In this document: positions 19,168 through 29,473 of the stretch, one piece after another | How the letters are laid out: every line of letters starts with the position of its first letter | Position numbering within the stretch: the first letter of the stretch is position 1 | NCBI GenBank assembly: GCA_030824275.1 | Contig: JAVBXY010000005.1 | Location: 124,001 to 188,000 of the forward strand | Length of the DNA stretch: 64,000 bases | Direction: 5' to 3' | DNA from: Rhodocyclaceae bacterium | GTDB lineage: Bacteria; Pseudomonadota; Gammaproteobacteria; Burkholderiales; Rhodocyclaceae | The notes under the pieces: generated by a model | Seen by the model: the letters and a program-made list of their open reading frames with translations, nothing else | What the model was told of the DNA's origin: nothing | Databases searched by the model: none | Position numbers and translations under genes: made by a program

Positions 19168-19437
19168 ATGAGCGCCGAAGAGCGAAACACCGAACGCAAG
19201 GGAAGCTTCCGCAAGAGTCGGGAGCGTCTGGGCCGGGTCATCGAGACGGCCGTCAATATCGCCATCAACCGTGGCTTCGTCGTCGGCCGCGAAGTGCTGG
19301 TGGGCAAGATTCCCGGCATCGTCGTCGGCTACAACATCGCCAGCTTTGGCCAGTTCGTCGGCAATGCCTATCCGCTGGTTGTCCGCACCTCGCTGGGCGT
19401 CACCAAGTGCAGCGTGGATGAGCTGAGACTGGCCTGA
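19168..19437 (+). CDS. Unknown small protein (89 residues)
   Basis: I do not recognise this protein. It has a strongly charged N-terminus rich in Arg, Lys and Glu (MSAEERNTERKGSFRKSRER) followed by a more hydrophobic, Gly/Val-rich part (VVGREVLVGKIPGIVVGYNI). Near the end it has one Cys (TKCSVDEL). There is no signal peptide and no clear transmembrane helix. A GGAGAGACAC ribosome site precedes the ATG at 19168, and codon choice resembles the neighbours, so it is very likely real. It stands alone between tsaC (99 bases upstream) and the tRNA-Ala promoter. Confidence 0.7.
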   Translation: MSAEERNTERKGSFRKSRERLGRVIETAVNIAINRGFVVGREVLVGKIPGIVVGYNIASFGQFVGNAYPLVVRTSLGVTKCSVDELRLA

Positions 19438-19461
19438 TTCCCCACCCTCGGCGACGATTGT

Positions 19462-19467
19462 TATAAT
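19462..19467 (+). promoter_or_regulatory. -10 element of the tRNA-Ala promoter
   Basis: A perfect TATAAT hexamer 13 bases before the first tRNA base, followed by GC-rich sequence as in stringently controlled tRNA promoters. The -35 region (around 19439-19444) is poorly matched. Confidence 0.6.
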
Positions 19468-19480
19468 TCGACGCGTCGGA

Positions 19481-19556
19481 GGGGGTGTAGCTCAGTTGGG
19501 AGAGCGCGACGTTCGCAACGTCGAGGCCAGCGGTTCGATCCCGCTCACCTCCACCA
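19481..19556 (+). tRNA. tRNA-Ala(CGC)
   Basis: A 76-base cloverleaf with encoded CCA. The acceptor arm GGGGGTG pairs with CACCTCC through a G3-U70 wobble, the alanine identity element. The anticodon stem CGACG/CGTCG encloses loop TTCGCAA with anticodon CGC (reads GCG). The T arm is AGCGG-TTCGATC-CCGCT. The discriminator is A. Confidence 0.95.
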
Positions 19557-19565
19557 TCAAGATCG

Positions 19566-19600
19566 AAAGCCGGTGTGCGGATTGCACATCGGCTTTTTCT
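19566..19600 (+). terminator. Rho-independent terminator after tRNA-Ala
   Basis: An inverted repeat AAAGCCGGTGTGC / GCACATCGGCTTT with a 5-base loop, followed by a T-rich tail (19593-19602). It begins 9 bases after the tRNA. Confidence 0.8.
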
Positions 19601-19628
19601 TTGCCGGCCGTCCGTGTGCGATGAGCGT

Positions 19629-20162
19629 TTAGGCGTCGTGAGGTGTCGTGATGTACTCGCCGCCGTGGGTAGGGCCGGCGCTGGACTCGATGGCTTGCCG
19701 AACTTCCTCGCGCAAACCCCAGGCAAAGCCTGCTTCTGCTGCGACGAACAAGGGGCCGATCAGCAGACCAATGATGTCATCGACGAAGGCCGGCTTGCGT
19801 CCTTCGTAATAATGGCCGACGAACTGGATGAACCAGCCGACGACGAACAAACCCAAACCCCACCCGAGCCAGATTGCCGTGGACTGGGCTGCGAACCAGT
19901 AGCCGGCAAGCACTGCGGCGCCGATGACCAGCCCCATGACGATGCCGTAGCGGCGGTCGAGCGCGAAATAATAGGCGATGCTCAGCGCGGCAATGGGCAG
20001 GATGGGACTGAGTCGCAAAGTCCCCACATCAAAGGCTGGTCGTGCGAACAGAATGGCGACGGCCAGGACGATCATCGGGATGCCGATGAAGTGGGTGGCG
20101 ATGTTGCGGCGGTCACGGTGATAGGCGGCGTAGTTGGCCAATTGGTCTGTCAGGGTGCGCAT
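19629..20162 (-). CDS. Mpo1/YGL010w-like (DUF962) membrane protein
   Basis: A 177-residue polytopic membrane protein. It begins MRTLTDQLANYAAYHRDRRNIATHFIGIPM, with the conserved YxxxHxxxxNxxxHxxGIP pattern of the DUF962/Mpo1 family, and further on has FVGHYYEGRKPA. In yeast Mpo1 is an iron-dependent dioxygenase of fatty-acid alpha-oxidation; the bacterial role is untested, though the His residues are kept. Four or so hydrophobic helices are visible. The start at 20160-20162 follows a GGAG site; an upstream ATG at 20201 lacks one. It converges on the tRNA terminator. Confidence 0.82.
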   Translation of the reverse strand: MRTLTDQLANYAAYHRDRRNIATHFIGIPMIVLAVAILFARPAFDVGTLRLSPILPIAALSIAYYFALDRRYGIVMGLVIGAAVLAGYWFAAQSTAIWLGWGLGLFVVGWFIQFVGHYYEGRKPAFVDDIIGLLIGPLFVAAEAGFAWGLREEVRQAIESSAGPTHGGEYITTPHDA

Positions 20163-20269
20163 CGGGGTCTCCTTTGTTGGACGTCTATTCTTATTCGCCA
20201 AGAATAGACCAACTTGTGAGCGGACGATACGGGCGCAACAATCCGGCCAATGGCCGGTGTGTTGCGGGA

Positions 20270-20653
20270 TCAGGTTTTGACGAACAGCGTGACCAGCGGC
20301 TGGTCACCGACCTGGCAACTCCAATGGCCATGGATTCCGGGGTCGAAGCTTGCGCCCTTGGGCAGCAGATCGGCCGAATAAAAATGCTCGCCTGCCTTGA
20401 AGTTGCGACTGCTGCCGTCCTGTAGGCCGATTTTCATTTCGCCGCCGAGCACGAACAGCCATTGTGGCTCGGTGGTGCAATGGAACTGGCTGCGAAAGCC
20501 GACCGGGCTCTGGCGGAATTGGCAGCCGGTGGCCGGCGATATGGTCGACAGCATCGCCTGCGGCGTACCTTCGCTGAGCGCAATTTCTTCCTCGCGGAAT
20601 TTGGCGCGACCGTCGTTGTCGGTATAGAGGATCACTTTGGTAAAGGTAGTCAT
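20270..20653 (-). CDS. Small cupin-domain protein
   Basis: A 127-residue single-domain cupin beginning MTTFTKVILYTDNDGRAKF. Beta strands surround FHCTTEPQWLFVLGGEMKIGL (cupin motif 1, with His and Gln in metal-ligand positions) and a degenerate motif 2 around FKAGEHFYSADLLPKG. Function is unknown; such cupins often bind a metal or a small acid. A monocistronic arrangement is likely, with a 107-base gap on one side and 137 on the other, in which I see nothing definite. Start preceded by GGAG. Confidence 0.78.
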   Translation of the reverse strand: MTTFTKVILYTDNDGRAKFREEEIALSEGTPQAMLSTISPATGCQFRQSPVGFRSQFHCTTEPQWLFVLGGEMKIGLQDGSSRNFKAGEHFYSADLLPKGASFDPGIHGHWSCQVGDQPLVTLFVKT

Positions 20654-20790
20654 GGGTGGGGCTCCTGTGGCTTGCGCAAGCTTAATGGCTTTGTCGTGTT
20701 TAGGGTGTCGAGAGGCAAGGTGCGCTAACTCACAGACGGCGCCAATAGTTCGGGGTGAAATTGCGCATACCCCAAACTTGGACCATCACC

Positions 20791-21372
20791 ATGCTTGATG
20801 ACGACATTTCACCCGTGAGCAGCGTCAGTCCGATCGATCCGATTGGACGCACCCTTGCCAGCCCGATCGACGACTTACGCGCTGTTCAGCCTGGAAAGTC
20901 GACGGCATCGACACTCACCGAGACCAAGGCCGCGCACAACGCGGCCATTCTTCAGGCATCGCTTGATGTGTCGCTGCAAACGGATAACCAGTCGCTGACC
21001 TTGCTCTTGAAATCGGCGATCAACGGCATCAACGAGTTGCTGAAGCCGGAGTTTGGCGATAACGCTATTCAGGCGGCCACCGCCGAAGACAATACGCCCG
21101 CCGGTACGGCGGATCGCATCGTGTCCCTTTCCACTGGCTTTTTCGAGTCATTCAAGCAGCAGCATGTTGGCGAGGATGCCGCCGACGTACTGAGCAAATT
21201 CATGGCGACCATTCGCGGTGGATTCGAGAGTGGAGCCAAGGAGGCGCAGGGCATACTCAAGGGCATGGGCGTCCTGAGCGGCGATATCGCCAGCAACATC
21301 GATCAGACTCTGACGCTGGTCCAGCAAGGCTATGCCGACTTTGAAGCCGCGCAGCGGGCGCTTGCTCTATAG
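20791..21372 (+). CDS. DUF5610 domain protein
   Basis: A 193-residue protein from the ATG at 20791 (an in-frame ATG at 20755 would add 12 residues). The C-terminal two thirds, with STGFFESFKQQH, FMATIRGGFESGAKEAQGIL and IDQTLTLVQQGYADFE, look like the DUF5610 domain of many proteobacterial proteins of unknown function. The N-terminus is low-complexity (Ser, Pro, Asp). No signal peptide or membrane helix is visible. Its stop overlaps the stop of the convergent peroxidase gene by 6 bases, which makes a shared terminator unlikely. Confidence 0.7.
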   Translation: MLDDDISPVSSVSPIDPIGRTLASPIDDLRAVQPGKSTASTLTETKAAHNAAILQASLDVSLQTDNQSLTLLLKSAINGINELLKPEFGDNAIQAATAEDNTPAGTADRIVSLSTGFFESFKQQHVGEDAADVLSKFMATIRGGFESGAKEAQGILKGMGVLSGDIASNIDQTLTLVQQGYADFEAAQRALAL

Positions 21373-22731
21373 CGCCAACATGAAGGCGACCAGATCTTTC
21401 TTGTTCTGCGCATTCAGCTTCAATTCCAGGACGAGGTTAAAGAACTCCACGGTATCGTCCAGCGTCAGCAGGCGACCGTCGTGCAGGTAGGGCGGCGAGT
21501 CCTTGATACCCCGTAGCGGGAAAGTTTTGATCGGGCCATCGGCGGAGGCCTTGCGACCGTTGATGGTGATTTCCTGGAAGAAGCGCTCCGTCTTCAGGTT
21601 GTGCATGAGATTGTCGGTGTAGTAGGGCGCGACGTGGCAACTGGCGCAGCGTCCCTTGCCGAAGAACACATCCTGGCCGCGCATTTCGGCGGCGGTGGCC
21701 CTGGTCGGATCGAGCTTGCCGAAGATGTCGAGTTTCGGTGCCGGTGGGAAGTCGAGCAGGGCCTGGAATTCCGCCATGAACTGCACCTGGCTGCCGCGTT
21801 CGAGGACATTGGTGCCCTTGCGTGCAGCATCGGCGGGGATGCCGTCGAAGTAGGCGGCGCGCTGTTCGAACTCGGTGAAATCCTCAATGGTCTTGAGGGC
21901 GCGCTGAGAGCCGAAGAGGCGTTGAATGTTCACGCCGCGTAGCGACGGCGTGTCGATCCGGTGCCGATGTTCGTTGGGCCGGATGTCGCCGACTGTGTGC
22001 GTTGCGGCATTGGTGTGACCATTGGCGTGGCAATCAAAGCAGGCCACGCCGGAATGGGGTTTGAGGCTGCGGCGATCTTCCGTGGCGTTGAACTGCTGTT
22101 GCGGGAAAGGGGTGAGCAACAGGCGCAAGCCGTCGAGTTGCTTGGGGTTGAGAATGTCCTTGAACAATTCGGTAAAGTTGGCCAGTGTGACCAGCTTGCC
22201 GCGTGAGACGTCGCCCAGGTCCGGGCGCGTCGTCAGATGGATGGCCGCCGGGAACTCCGGCAGGAAATGATCGGGCAGGTCGAAGTCGAGGTCGAAGCGG
22301 GTCAGATCCCGCTCGGTTTGCCCTTTCGTTTCCTCGATGAGGAATCTGGGGAAGACCATGCCGCCGGCTTCGTGGTGCGGATGCGGCAGGGGTAGAAATC
22401 CGCCAGGCCACAATTGTCGTTTCTTGATCTCGTCGGGCGAAAGGCTAGCCAGCTTGTCCCACGACGTCATTGCCGGCAGCGTGACCCGCACGCCTGACTG
22501 GATTGGTTTGCCCCGTGACATCGTGGTGTCAGTGGTCGCTCGATCAGCAAGGTCGTAGCGTGTCGCGAGCGTGGCCTGTTGCCGTAGCGCCAACGCCGAC
22601 TTTTCCGCCACGAGGCGCTGGGCCAACGCCGCAAAGCCTTCATCGGCTGCTGCTGCGGTGAGTGTCAGGCCGGCCACCGCCGAGGCGAACAACGCGGTCG
22701 ACAGCAAGGGGATTCGGAAGAGAAATGACAT
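21367..22731 (-). CDS. Di-heme cytochrome c peroxidase family protein
   Basis: A 454-residue periplasmic protein with an N-terminal signal peptide (cleavage near TAAAAD) and two CxxCH heme sites, CFDCH (residues 231-235) and CASCH (362-366). The segments around the second heme, GKGRCASCHVAPYYTDNLMHN and FPLRGIKDSPPYLHDGRLLTLDDTVEFF, are typical of the MauG/CcpA superfamily. This form has an unusually long N-terminal part before the first heme, so it may not be a simple peroxidase. The dispersed motif copy (22580-22603) encodes EKSALALRQQ near residue 43. It lies 7 bases after the hydrolase gene and is probably co-transcribed with it. Confidence 0.85.
   Translation of the reverse strand: MSFLFRIPLLSTALFASAVAGLTLTAAAADEGFAALAQRLVAEKSALALRQQATLATRYDLADRATTDTTMSRGKPIQSGVRVTLPAMTSWDKLASLSPDEIKKRQLWPGGFLPLPHPHHEAGGMVFPRFLIEETKGQTERDLTRFDLDFDLPDHFLPEFPAAIHLTTRPDLGDVSRGKLVTLANFTELFKDILNPKQLDGLRLLLTPFPQQQFNATEDRRSLKPHSGVACFDCHANGHTNAATHTVGDIRPNEHRHRIDTPSLRGVNIQRLFGSQRALKTIEDFTEFEQRAAYFDGIPADAARKGTNVLERGSQVQFMAEFQALLDFPPAPKLDIFGKLDPTRATAAEMRGQDVFFGKGRCASCHVAPYYTDNLMHNLKTERFFQEITINGRKASADGPIKTFPLRGIKDSPPYLHDGRLLTLDDTVEFFNLVLELKLNAQNKKDLVAFMLAL
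22580..22603 (-). repeat. Dispersed 24-bp motif, copy 8
   Basis: Minus strand: AAAGTCGGCGTTGG (one change), CGCT, ACGGCA. It is just after the signal peptide region of the di-heme protein gene, same direction. Confidence 0.75.
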
Positions 22732-22738
22732 GACCGGA

Positions 22739-23566
22739 TCAGTGCTGGAGGAAAGTCAGAAGGTCGGTGTTGAGCCGATCCTTGTGGGTGTCGGCAAGGC
22801 CATGCGGTGCGCCCGGATAGATCATCAGGGTGGCGTCCTTGATCAGGTCCACCGAGCGCAGGGCGGCGGTGGCGATGGGTACGATCTGGTCGTCGTCGCC
22901 GTGTACGATCAGCGTCGGGACATCGAACTTTTTCAAGTCCTCGGTGAAATCCGTCTCCGAGAAGGCCTTGATGCTGTCGAAGGTGTTCTTGTGGCCGGCC
23001 ATGATTCCCTGGTGCCAGAAAGTGTCCATCATGCCCTGCGAGACCTTGGCACCCGGTCGGTTGGCGCCGAAGAAGGGGCCGCTGGCGAGATCCTGGTAGA
23101 GCTGCGAGCGGTCCGCGAGGGATTTGCGGCGAAGCTCGTCAAACACAGCGAGTGGTACGCCGCGCGGATTGGCTTCGGTTTGCAGCATCAAGGGTGGCAC
23201 GGCCGCGATCAGCGCCACCTTGGCCACGCGCCCGGTGCCGTGGCGACCGATGTACCGAGCAACTTCCCCGCCGCCGGCGGAGAAGCCGACCAGGACGATG
23301 TCCGTCAAAGCGAGGGTTTCGATGAGATGGGCAAGGTCGTCGGCGTAGGTGTCCATGTCGTTGCCGTTCCAGGGCTGGCTTGATCGCCCGTGGCCACGGC
23401 GATCATGGGCGATGCAGCGGAAACCGTGGGCGGCCAGGTGCAGCATCTGCGATTCCCAGCTATCGGCGCTGAGCGGCCAGCCGTGGCTGAATATCACGAC
23501 GGGCCCCTTGCCCCAGTCCTTGTAGTGGATGAGAGTGCCGTCGCTCGTCGTAATCGTATCCGTCAT
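22739..23566 (-). CDS. Alpha/beta hydrolase (non-heme chloroperoxidase/esterase type)
   Basis: A 275-residue alpha/beta hydrolase starting [19 protein letters not shown], close to cofactor-free haloperoxidases and arylesterases. The oxyanion segment [12 protein letters not shown], nucleophile elbow GFSAGGGE (Ser), acid HGDDDQIVP (Asp) and base GAPHGL (His) are all present. The chosen ATG at 23564-23566 has GGGA 6 bases upstream and matches family starts; an ATG 4 codons earlier (23578) has its purine run too close. The natural substrate is unknown. It is the first gene of a two-gene unit with the di-heme protein. Confidence 0.87.
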   Translation of the reverse strand: MTDTITTSDGTLIHYKDWGKGPVVIFSHGWPLSADSWESQMLHLAAHGFRCIAHDRRGHGRSSQPWNGNDMDTYADDLAHLIETLALTDIVLVGFSAGGGEVARYIGRHGTGRVAKVALIAAVPPLMLQTEANPRGVPLAVFDELRRKSLADRSQLYQDLASGPFFGANRPGAKVSQGMMDTFWHQGIMAGHKNTFDSIKAFSETDFTEDLKKFDVPTLIVHGDDDQIVPIATAALRSVDLIKDATLMIYPGAPHGLADTHKDRLNTDLLTFLQH

Positions 23567-23699
23567 ATGTTTTCCCATGCCTTCGTTGCGCTGATGGGCA
23601 GCGCACGCTCACCTTGCGCCGCTCACGCGGCTCGCTCGGTGCGCCAGCGCACAGCGGCAAGGGTTTTCGCGCGGGCATTCTTCAACCGACAAGCGGCCC

Positions 23700-24587
23700 A
23701 TGAGTACAACAGCAATGGACAAGGCAAGGATTTCCAGTTTCATCCTCGGTGCGTACTGGCTTGGCTGGCGCCGCTGGCTGGCCTGGTCGATTTTCGGTAG
23801 TGTAATTTTCTTGCTTGGCGCCGCGCGTAGCGTCACCGATGCGGATTTCGCCTTTGCTTCCATGGCGCTGCTGCCGGTGCTGGTCATTGCATGGGTGGGC
23901 GGCAAGCGAAACGGATTGATCGCGGCGTCCCTTGCTGCCGCGATGTGGACTGTGGCCGACGTGGTCTCGGATAGGCAATTCAGCAGCTTGTGGATTCCCT
24001 GGACGAATGCCGTTACCCGATGGATGACCTACAGCCTGGTGGCGTTTCTGGTGGCCCAGGTTCGCCTGCAACTTGAGCGGGAGCACAAACACGCTAGCCG
24101 CGACGTCCTGACGGGCCTGCATAACCGGCGGGCCTTCCTTGAGGCGGGCGCCGCCGAAGTCGAGCGTTCGAAGCGTTACAGCCACCCCTTGGCGGTGACG
24201 TTTCTCGATCTGGATAAGTTCAAGCAGATCAACGATAGCAAAGGCCATGACGCCGGTGATGCGGCGCTGCGGGCGGTCGCCCGTGCGCTCTTTGGCAGCA
24301 TGCGCTCGGGGGATCATGTGGCGCGCTTGGGGGGCGATGAGTTTGCTGTCCTGCTGCCTGAAATCAGCGACGAGGCCGCTGCCGAGACAGGGCGGAAGAT
24401 TTCCATGGCGGTGAATGCCGCGCTCGAAGCCTTTCCACCGGTGAAGGGCAGCGTTGGCGTAGCGTGGTTCGAGACAGCGGACCGCTTGTTTCCGGAAATG
24501 CTCAAAGCGGCCGATGAGTTGATGTACGAGGTCAAGCAAAGCGGAGCAGCGGATATGCGCCTGCGCCGTTTTGCGGCGCCGAAATAG
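23700..24587 (+). CDS. Membrane-bound diguanylate cyclase
   Basis: A 295-residue protein with an N-terminal membrane region of about four helices (residues 27-120) and a C-terminal GGDEF domain (about 130-290). The active-site motif is intact, GGDEF at 211-215, with SRDVLTGLHNRRAF at the domain start. An RxxD inhibitory site (RSGD, 202-205) lies five residues before the motif, so product inhibition by c-di-GMP is expected. No EAL domain. The input to the membrane part is unknown. It is divergent from the hydrolase gene across 133 bases in which I see no clear promoter. Confidence 0.9.
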   Translation: MSTTAMDKARISSFILGAYWLGWRRWLAWSIFGSVIFLLGAARSVTDADFAFASMALLPVLVIAWVGGKRNGLIAASLAAAMWTVADVVSDRQFSSLWIPWTNAVTRWMTYSLVAFLVAQVRLQLEREHKHASRDVLTGLHNRRAFLEAGAAEVERSKRYSHPLAVTFLDLDKFKQINDSKGHDAGDAALRAVARALFGSMRSGDHVARLGGDEFAVLLPEISDEAAAETGRKISMAVNAALEAFPPVKGSVGVAWFETADRLFPEMLKAADELMYEVKQSGAADMRLRRFAAPK

Positions 24588-24684
24588 CCCGCTGTTGCCT
24601 TTGCTCTTTTCAACGTGGGCTGGCGCACGGTAGGTGGGTGGCGACGCGGGCATTCTTTCCTCGCTTCGGACAAAGGAAAGCGAC

Positions 24685-25257
24685 ATGGACAAGATGAATA
24701 TTCTGGGCATCGTCGGCAGCCTGCGCAAGGATTCCTACAACCACTTCGCCCTCAAGGCGGCGCAGGAACTGCTGCCGCACGGCGTGGCGCTGGACCTGAT
24801 CGAACTCCACGGTATTCCGGTATTCAATCAGGATGATGAAATGGCGATGCCGCCCATCGTGCTCGAATTCAAGCGCCGGATACTTGCTGCCGACGCCATC
24901 CTGTTCGCCACGCCGGAATACAACTATTCGCTGCCCGGCGGGCTCAAGAACGCCATCGATTGGGCCTCGCGGCCCTATGGCCAGAGCGCCTGGACGGGCA
25001 AGCCGGCGGCATTGATGGGCGCATCCGTCGGCAGCCTGGGAACGGCTCGTGCCCAATACCATCTGCGACAGATTCTCGTCCCCCAGGACATGCCCGTGGT
25101 CAATCAGCCGGAAGTGATGATCGGCAATGCCGCCCAACGCTTCGGCGCCAATGGCCGTTTGACTGACGAGCCGGCCAGGCAACTGCTACAGCAGCTTCTG
25201 ATGGCGCTGGTCGAGCTTGTGGAGCGCAGCCCAACGAAGAAAACAAGGACCGCTTGA
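24685..25257 (+). CDS. NADPH-dependent FMN reductase (ChrR/quinone reductase type)
   Basis: A 190-residue flavodoxin-fold reductase. The FMN phosphate loop is IVGSLRKDSYN and the flavin-face loop is FATPEYNYSLPGGLKNAIDWAS, both characteristic of the chromate/quinone reductase group that makes two-electron reductions of quinones. The ATG at 24685 follows AAAGGAAAGCGAC, a good ribosome site, and puts the first strand at residue 4. The gene is 27 bases upstream of the HiPIP gene on the same strand, suggesting a shared redox role. Confidence 0.88.
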   Translation: MDKMNILGIVGSLRKDSYNHFALKAAQELLPHGVALDLIELHGIPVFNQDDEMAMPPIVLEFKRRILAADAILFATPEYNYSLPGGLKNAIDWASRPYGQSAWTGKPAALMGASVGSLGTARAQYHLRQILVPQDMPVVNQPEVMIGNAAQRFGANGRLTDEPARQLLQQLLMALVELVERSPTKKTRTA

Positions 25258-25283
25258 CGGTCAATCATACGAAGGAGAAAGAG

Positions 25284-25643
25284 ATGAACGAAGACCCCCT
25301 GTCCCGTCGGCATGTTCTACGCGGCGTATTGGCCCTTGGTTGCAGCCTGTGCTTGCCGGTTGCGCTGACCGGCTGCGATACAAAGCCGGCAGCTACTCCT
25401 GCTTCTCCAAGCACTTCGACTCCGGCTGCTCCGCCCGCGCCTCCTGCTGCCAGCACGGAGTCGGCAGCTCCTGCGGCTGCCCCGAAAGTGAGCCAGTCCA
25501 GTGTGCAGTATCAGGCTCAGCCGAAGGGCGAACAGACATGCGGGCTATGCACCCACTTTGTTGCCGGCAGCAACAGTTGCAAGCTGGTCGATGGGCCGAT
25601 CAGTGCCGAGGGCTGGTGCGTGATATGGGCGAAGAAGGCGTAA
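25284..25643 (+). CDS. Lipid-anchored high-potential iron-sulfur protein (HiPIP)
   Basis: A 119-residue electron carrier. Four cysteines, C86, C89, C99 and C112, in the C-x2-C-x9-C-x12-C pattern, together with GLCTHFVAGSNSCKLVDG and GWCVIWAKK, identify a HiPIP [4Fe-4S] domain. The N-terminus has a twin-arginine (SRRHVL) signal followed by a lipobox, LTGC, with Cys31. Cys31 leads into an Ala/Pro/Ser/Thr-rich tether of about 45 residues. This predicts Tat export of a folded cluster protein and attachment to a membrane through a flexible linker. HiPIPs usually are soluble periplasmic donors to reaction centres, oxidases or peroxidases. The ATG at 25284 follows GGAGAAAGAG. Confidence 0.87.
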   Translation: MNEDPLSRRHVLRGVLALGCSLCLPVALTGCDTKPAATPASPSTSTPAAPPAPPAASTESAAPAAAPKVSQSSVQYQAQPKGEQTCGLCTHFVAGSNSCKLVDGPISAEGWCVIWAKKA

Positions 25644-25666
25644 CCCCGACCTTAAGTCCGGCGCTG

Positions 25667-27852
<2,186 letters not shown>

Positions 27853-27870
27853 GTCGCGAAAAGAAAAAAC

Positions 27871-28143
27871 TCAGGCCGCCGCAGCTTCAGCGGGGACGAT
27901 GCTGACGACGCGACGCTTGGCGGCGCCCTTGACAGCGAAGTTAACCGTGCCTTCAACCTTGGCGAACAGCGTGTGGTCCTTGCCGATACCGACGTTGTCG
28001 CCGGGATGGAACTCGGTGCCGCGCTGACGCACGATGATGCTACCGGCCGAGATCAGTTCGCCGCCGTAGCGCTTGACGCCAAGACGTTTCGATTCCGAGT
28101 CGCGGCCGTTACGGGAACTGCCGCCTGCTTTTTTGTGTGCCAT
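27871..28143 (-). CDS. rpmA: 50S ribosomal protein L27
   Basis: A 90-residue bL27. It starts [28 protein letters not shown], the conserved N-terminus that reaches into the peptidyl-transferase centre, and continues [25 protein letters not shown]. It has no N-terminal extension of the Firmicutes type. It is 24 bases after rplU. Confidence 0.98.
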   Translation of the reverse strand: MAHKKAGGSSRNGRDSESKRLGVKRYGGELISAGSIIVRQRGTEFHPGDNVGIGKDHTLFAKVEGTVNFAVKGAAKRRVVSIVPAEAAAA

Positions 28144-28167
28144 GTTTCAGCTCCTTGACAGCGAGGC

Positions 28168-28479
28168 TCAGGCGGCGATGCCGCTGATCTCGATTTCCGT
28201 GTAATTCTGACGATGCCCCTGGTGCTTCTGGTAGTGCTTGCGACGGCGCATCTTGAAAATCTTGACCTTGGGATGACGGCCCTGAGCAACCACCTTGGCA
28301 GTGACCTTGGCGCCGGCGAGGAGGGGGGAACCGATCTTGACCGATTCGCCTTCGCCGACCATAAGGACCTGGTCGAGGGTGATTTCAGTGCCTACATCAG
28401 CCGGTATCTGTTCTACTTTGAGTTTTTCACCAGCGACGACGCGATACTGCTTGCCGCCGGTTTTTATGACCGCATACAT
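28168..28479 (-). CDS. rplU: 50S ribosomal protein L21
   Basis: A 103-residue bL21 with [14 protein letters not shown] at the start and the C-terminal [23 protein letters not shown], both diagnostic. It is the first gene of the rplU-rpmA-obgE-proB operon, with a well-formed sigma-70 promoter (28518-28546) upstream and GGAG before the ATG. Confidence 0.98.
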   Translation of the reverse strand: MYAVIKTGGKQYRVVAGEKLKVEQIPADVGTEITLDQVLMVGEGESVKIGSPLLAGAKVTAKVVAQGRHPKVKIFKMRRRKHYQKHQGHRQNYTEIEISGIAA

Positions 28480-28517
28480 GATGGAGACTCCAAATGGGAT
28501 GACGCAAAGAACCGCGC

Positions 28518-28546
28518 ACTATACCGATGGCGGTTTCCCAGGTCAA
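28518..28546 (-). promoter_or_regulatory. Sigma-70 promoter of rplU-rpmA
   Basis: On the minus strand, -35 TTGACC (28541-28546), a 17-base spacer and -10 TATAGT (28518-28523). Transcription should start near 28511, giving a leader of about 30 bases. This is the best promoter match in the window. Confidence 0.85.
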
Positions 28547-28565
28547 GTCCCTGATTTGATATGCG

Positions 28566-29402
28566 TCAGCGGGCCTGATTGAGGCCCGGCATATAGCCGA
28601 TGGCGGTGGAGATCTCGTCGGCGGTCTGTTTGACGATGGCCGCCCAGTCCGGGCTGTGGCGATCCGCCGGGGCCGAGACGGAGAGGCCGGCCACCAGTTC
28701 GCCGGTGTCGTCGCGGACCGGGGCGGCGATGCAGCGCAGGCCCAGTTCGATTTCCTCGTTGTCGAAGGCGACGCCATGGCGGCGGACGCGGTCGATTTCC
28801 CGCTCCAGGGAATTCAGGGTGGTCAGCGAAGTCGATGTGAAGCCCGGCAGACCGGTGCGCTTGGCGTAGTCGCGAATCTTCTGCGGGCCGTCCTCGGCGA
28901 GATAGAGCTTGCCCACCGCCGTGACATGCAACGGCGCGCGGGCGCCGACGAGGTGCACCACCCGGATCGAGGAGCGGCCACTGGAGGTGCGCTCCACATA
29001 GACGATCTCGTCGCCCTGCCGCACCCCGAGGTTCACGCTTTCGCCCAACTGGATGTGCAGGCGCTGCATCAGCGGCATGGCGGCTTCGCGGATGCTGATG
29101 CGCGACTTGACCACGTTGCCCAGTTCCAGCAGGCGGATGCCCAACCGATAAGTGCCAGGCTCGGCGCGCTCGACGAAGCCCGAGCTGGCCATGGCAGCGA
29201 GGATGCGGTGAGCAGTGGAGGGATGCAGCCCGGTCTCCAGCGCCAACTGTTTCAGGCTGACCGGATCGTGATAGTAGGACAGCACATCGAGCAACTTCAT
29301 CATGCGCTCGATGACCTGGATACCGCCCTTGGGCTCGGGTGCGGCATCCGCAGGGGGCAAGGACACGGCGGACACGGCGATCTCTTTGCTGGAACGGGAC
29401 AT
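28566..29402 (-). CDS. IclR family transcriptional regulator
   Basis: A 278-residue IclR-type regulator. An N-terminal winged helix (QVIERMMKLLDVLSYY, LKQLALETGLHPSTAHRILAAM) is followed by the effector domain (ESVNLGVRQGDEIVYVER, LHVTAVGKLYLA, GLRCIAAPVRDDTGELVAGLSVS). It is divergent from the lutABC-type operon across 71 bases, so it probably controls it; lut/lld operons elsewhere are more often under GntR-type regulators. The ATG has no evident ribosome site, and a TATAGT lies at 29408-29413 on the same strand, so a leaderless message is possible. Confidence 0.87.
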   Translation of the reverse strand: MSRSSKEIAVSAVSLPPADAAPEPKGGIQVIERMMKLLDVLSYYHDPVSLKQLALETGLHPSTAHRILAAMASSGFVERAEPGTYRLGIRLLELGNVVKSRISIREAAMPLMQRLHIQLGESVNLGVRQGDEIVYVERTSSGRSSIRVVHLVGARAPLHVTAVGKLYLAEDGPQKIRDYAKRTGLPGFTSTSLTTLNSLEREIDRVRRHGVAFDNEEIELGLRCIAAPVRDDTGELVAGLSVSAPADRHSPDWAAIVKQTADEISTAIGYMPGLNQAR

Positions 29403-29473
29403 CGGATACTATAGCAAATGCACTCATTGCCACTTCGGCGATGAATAACAATGACATACGGAGCGAGACCATC

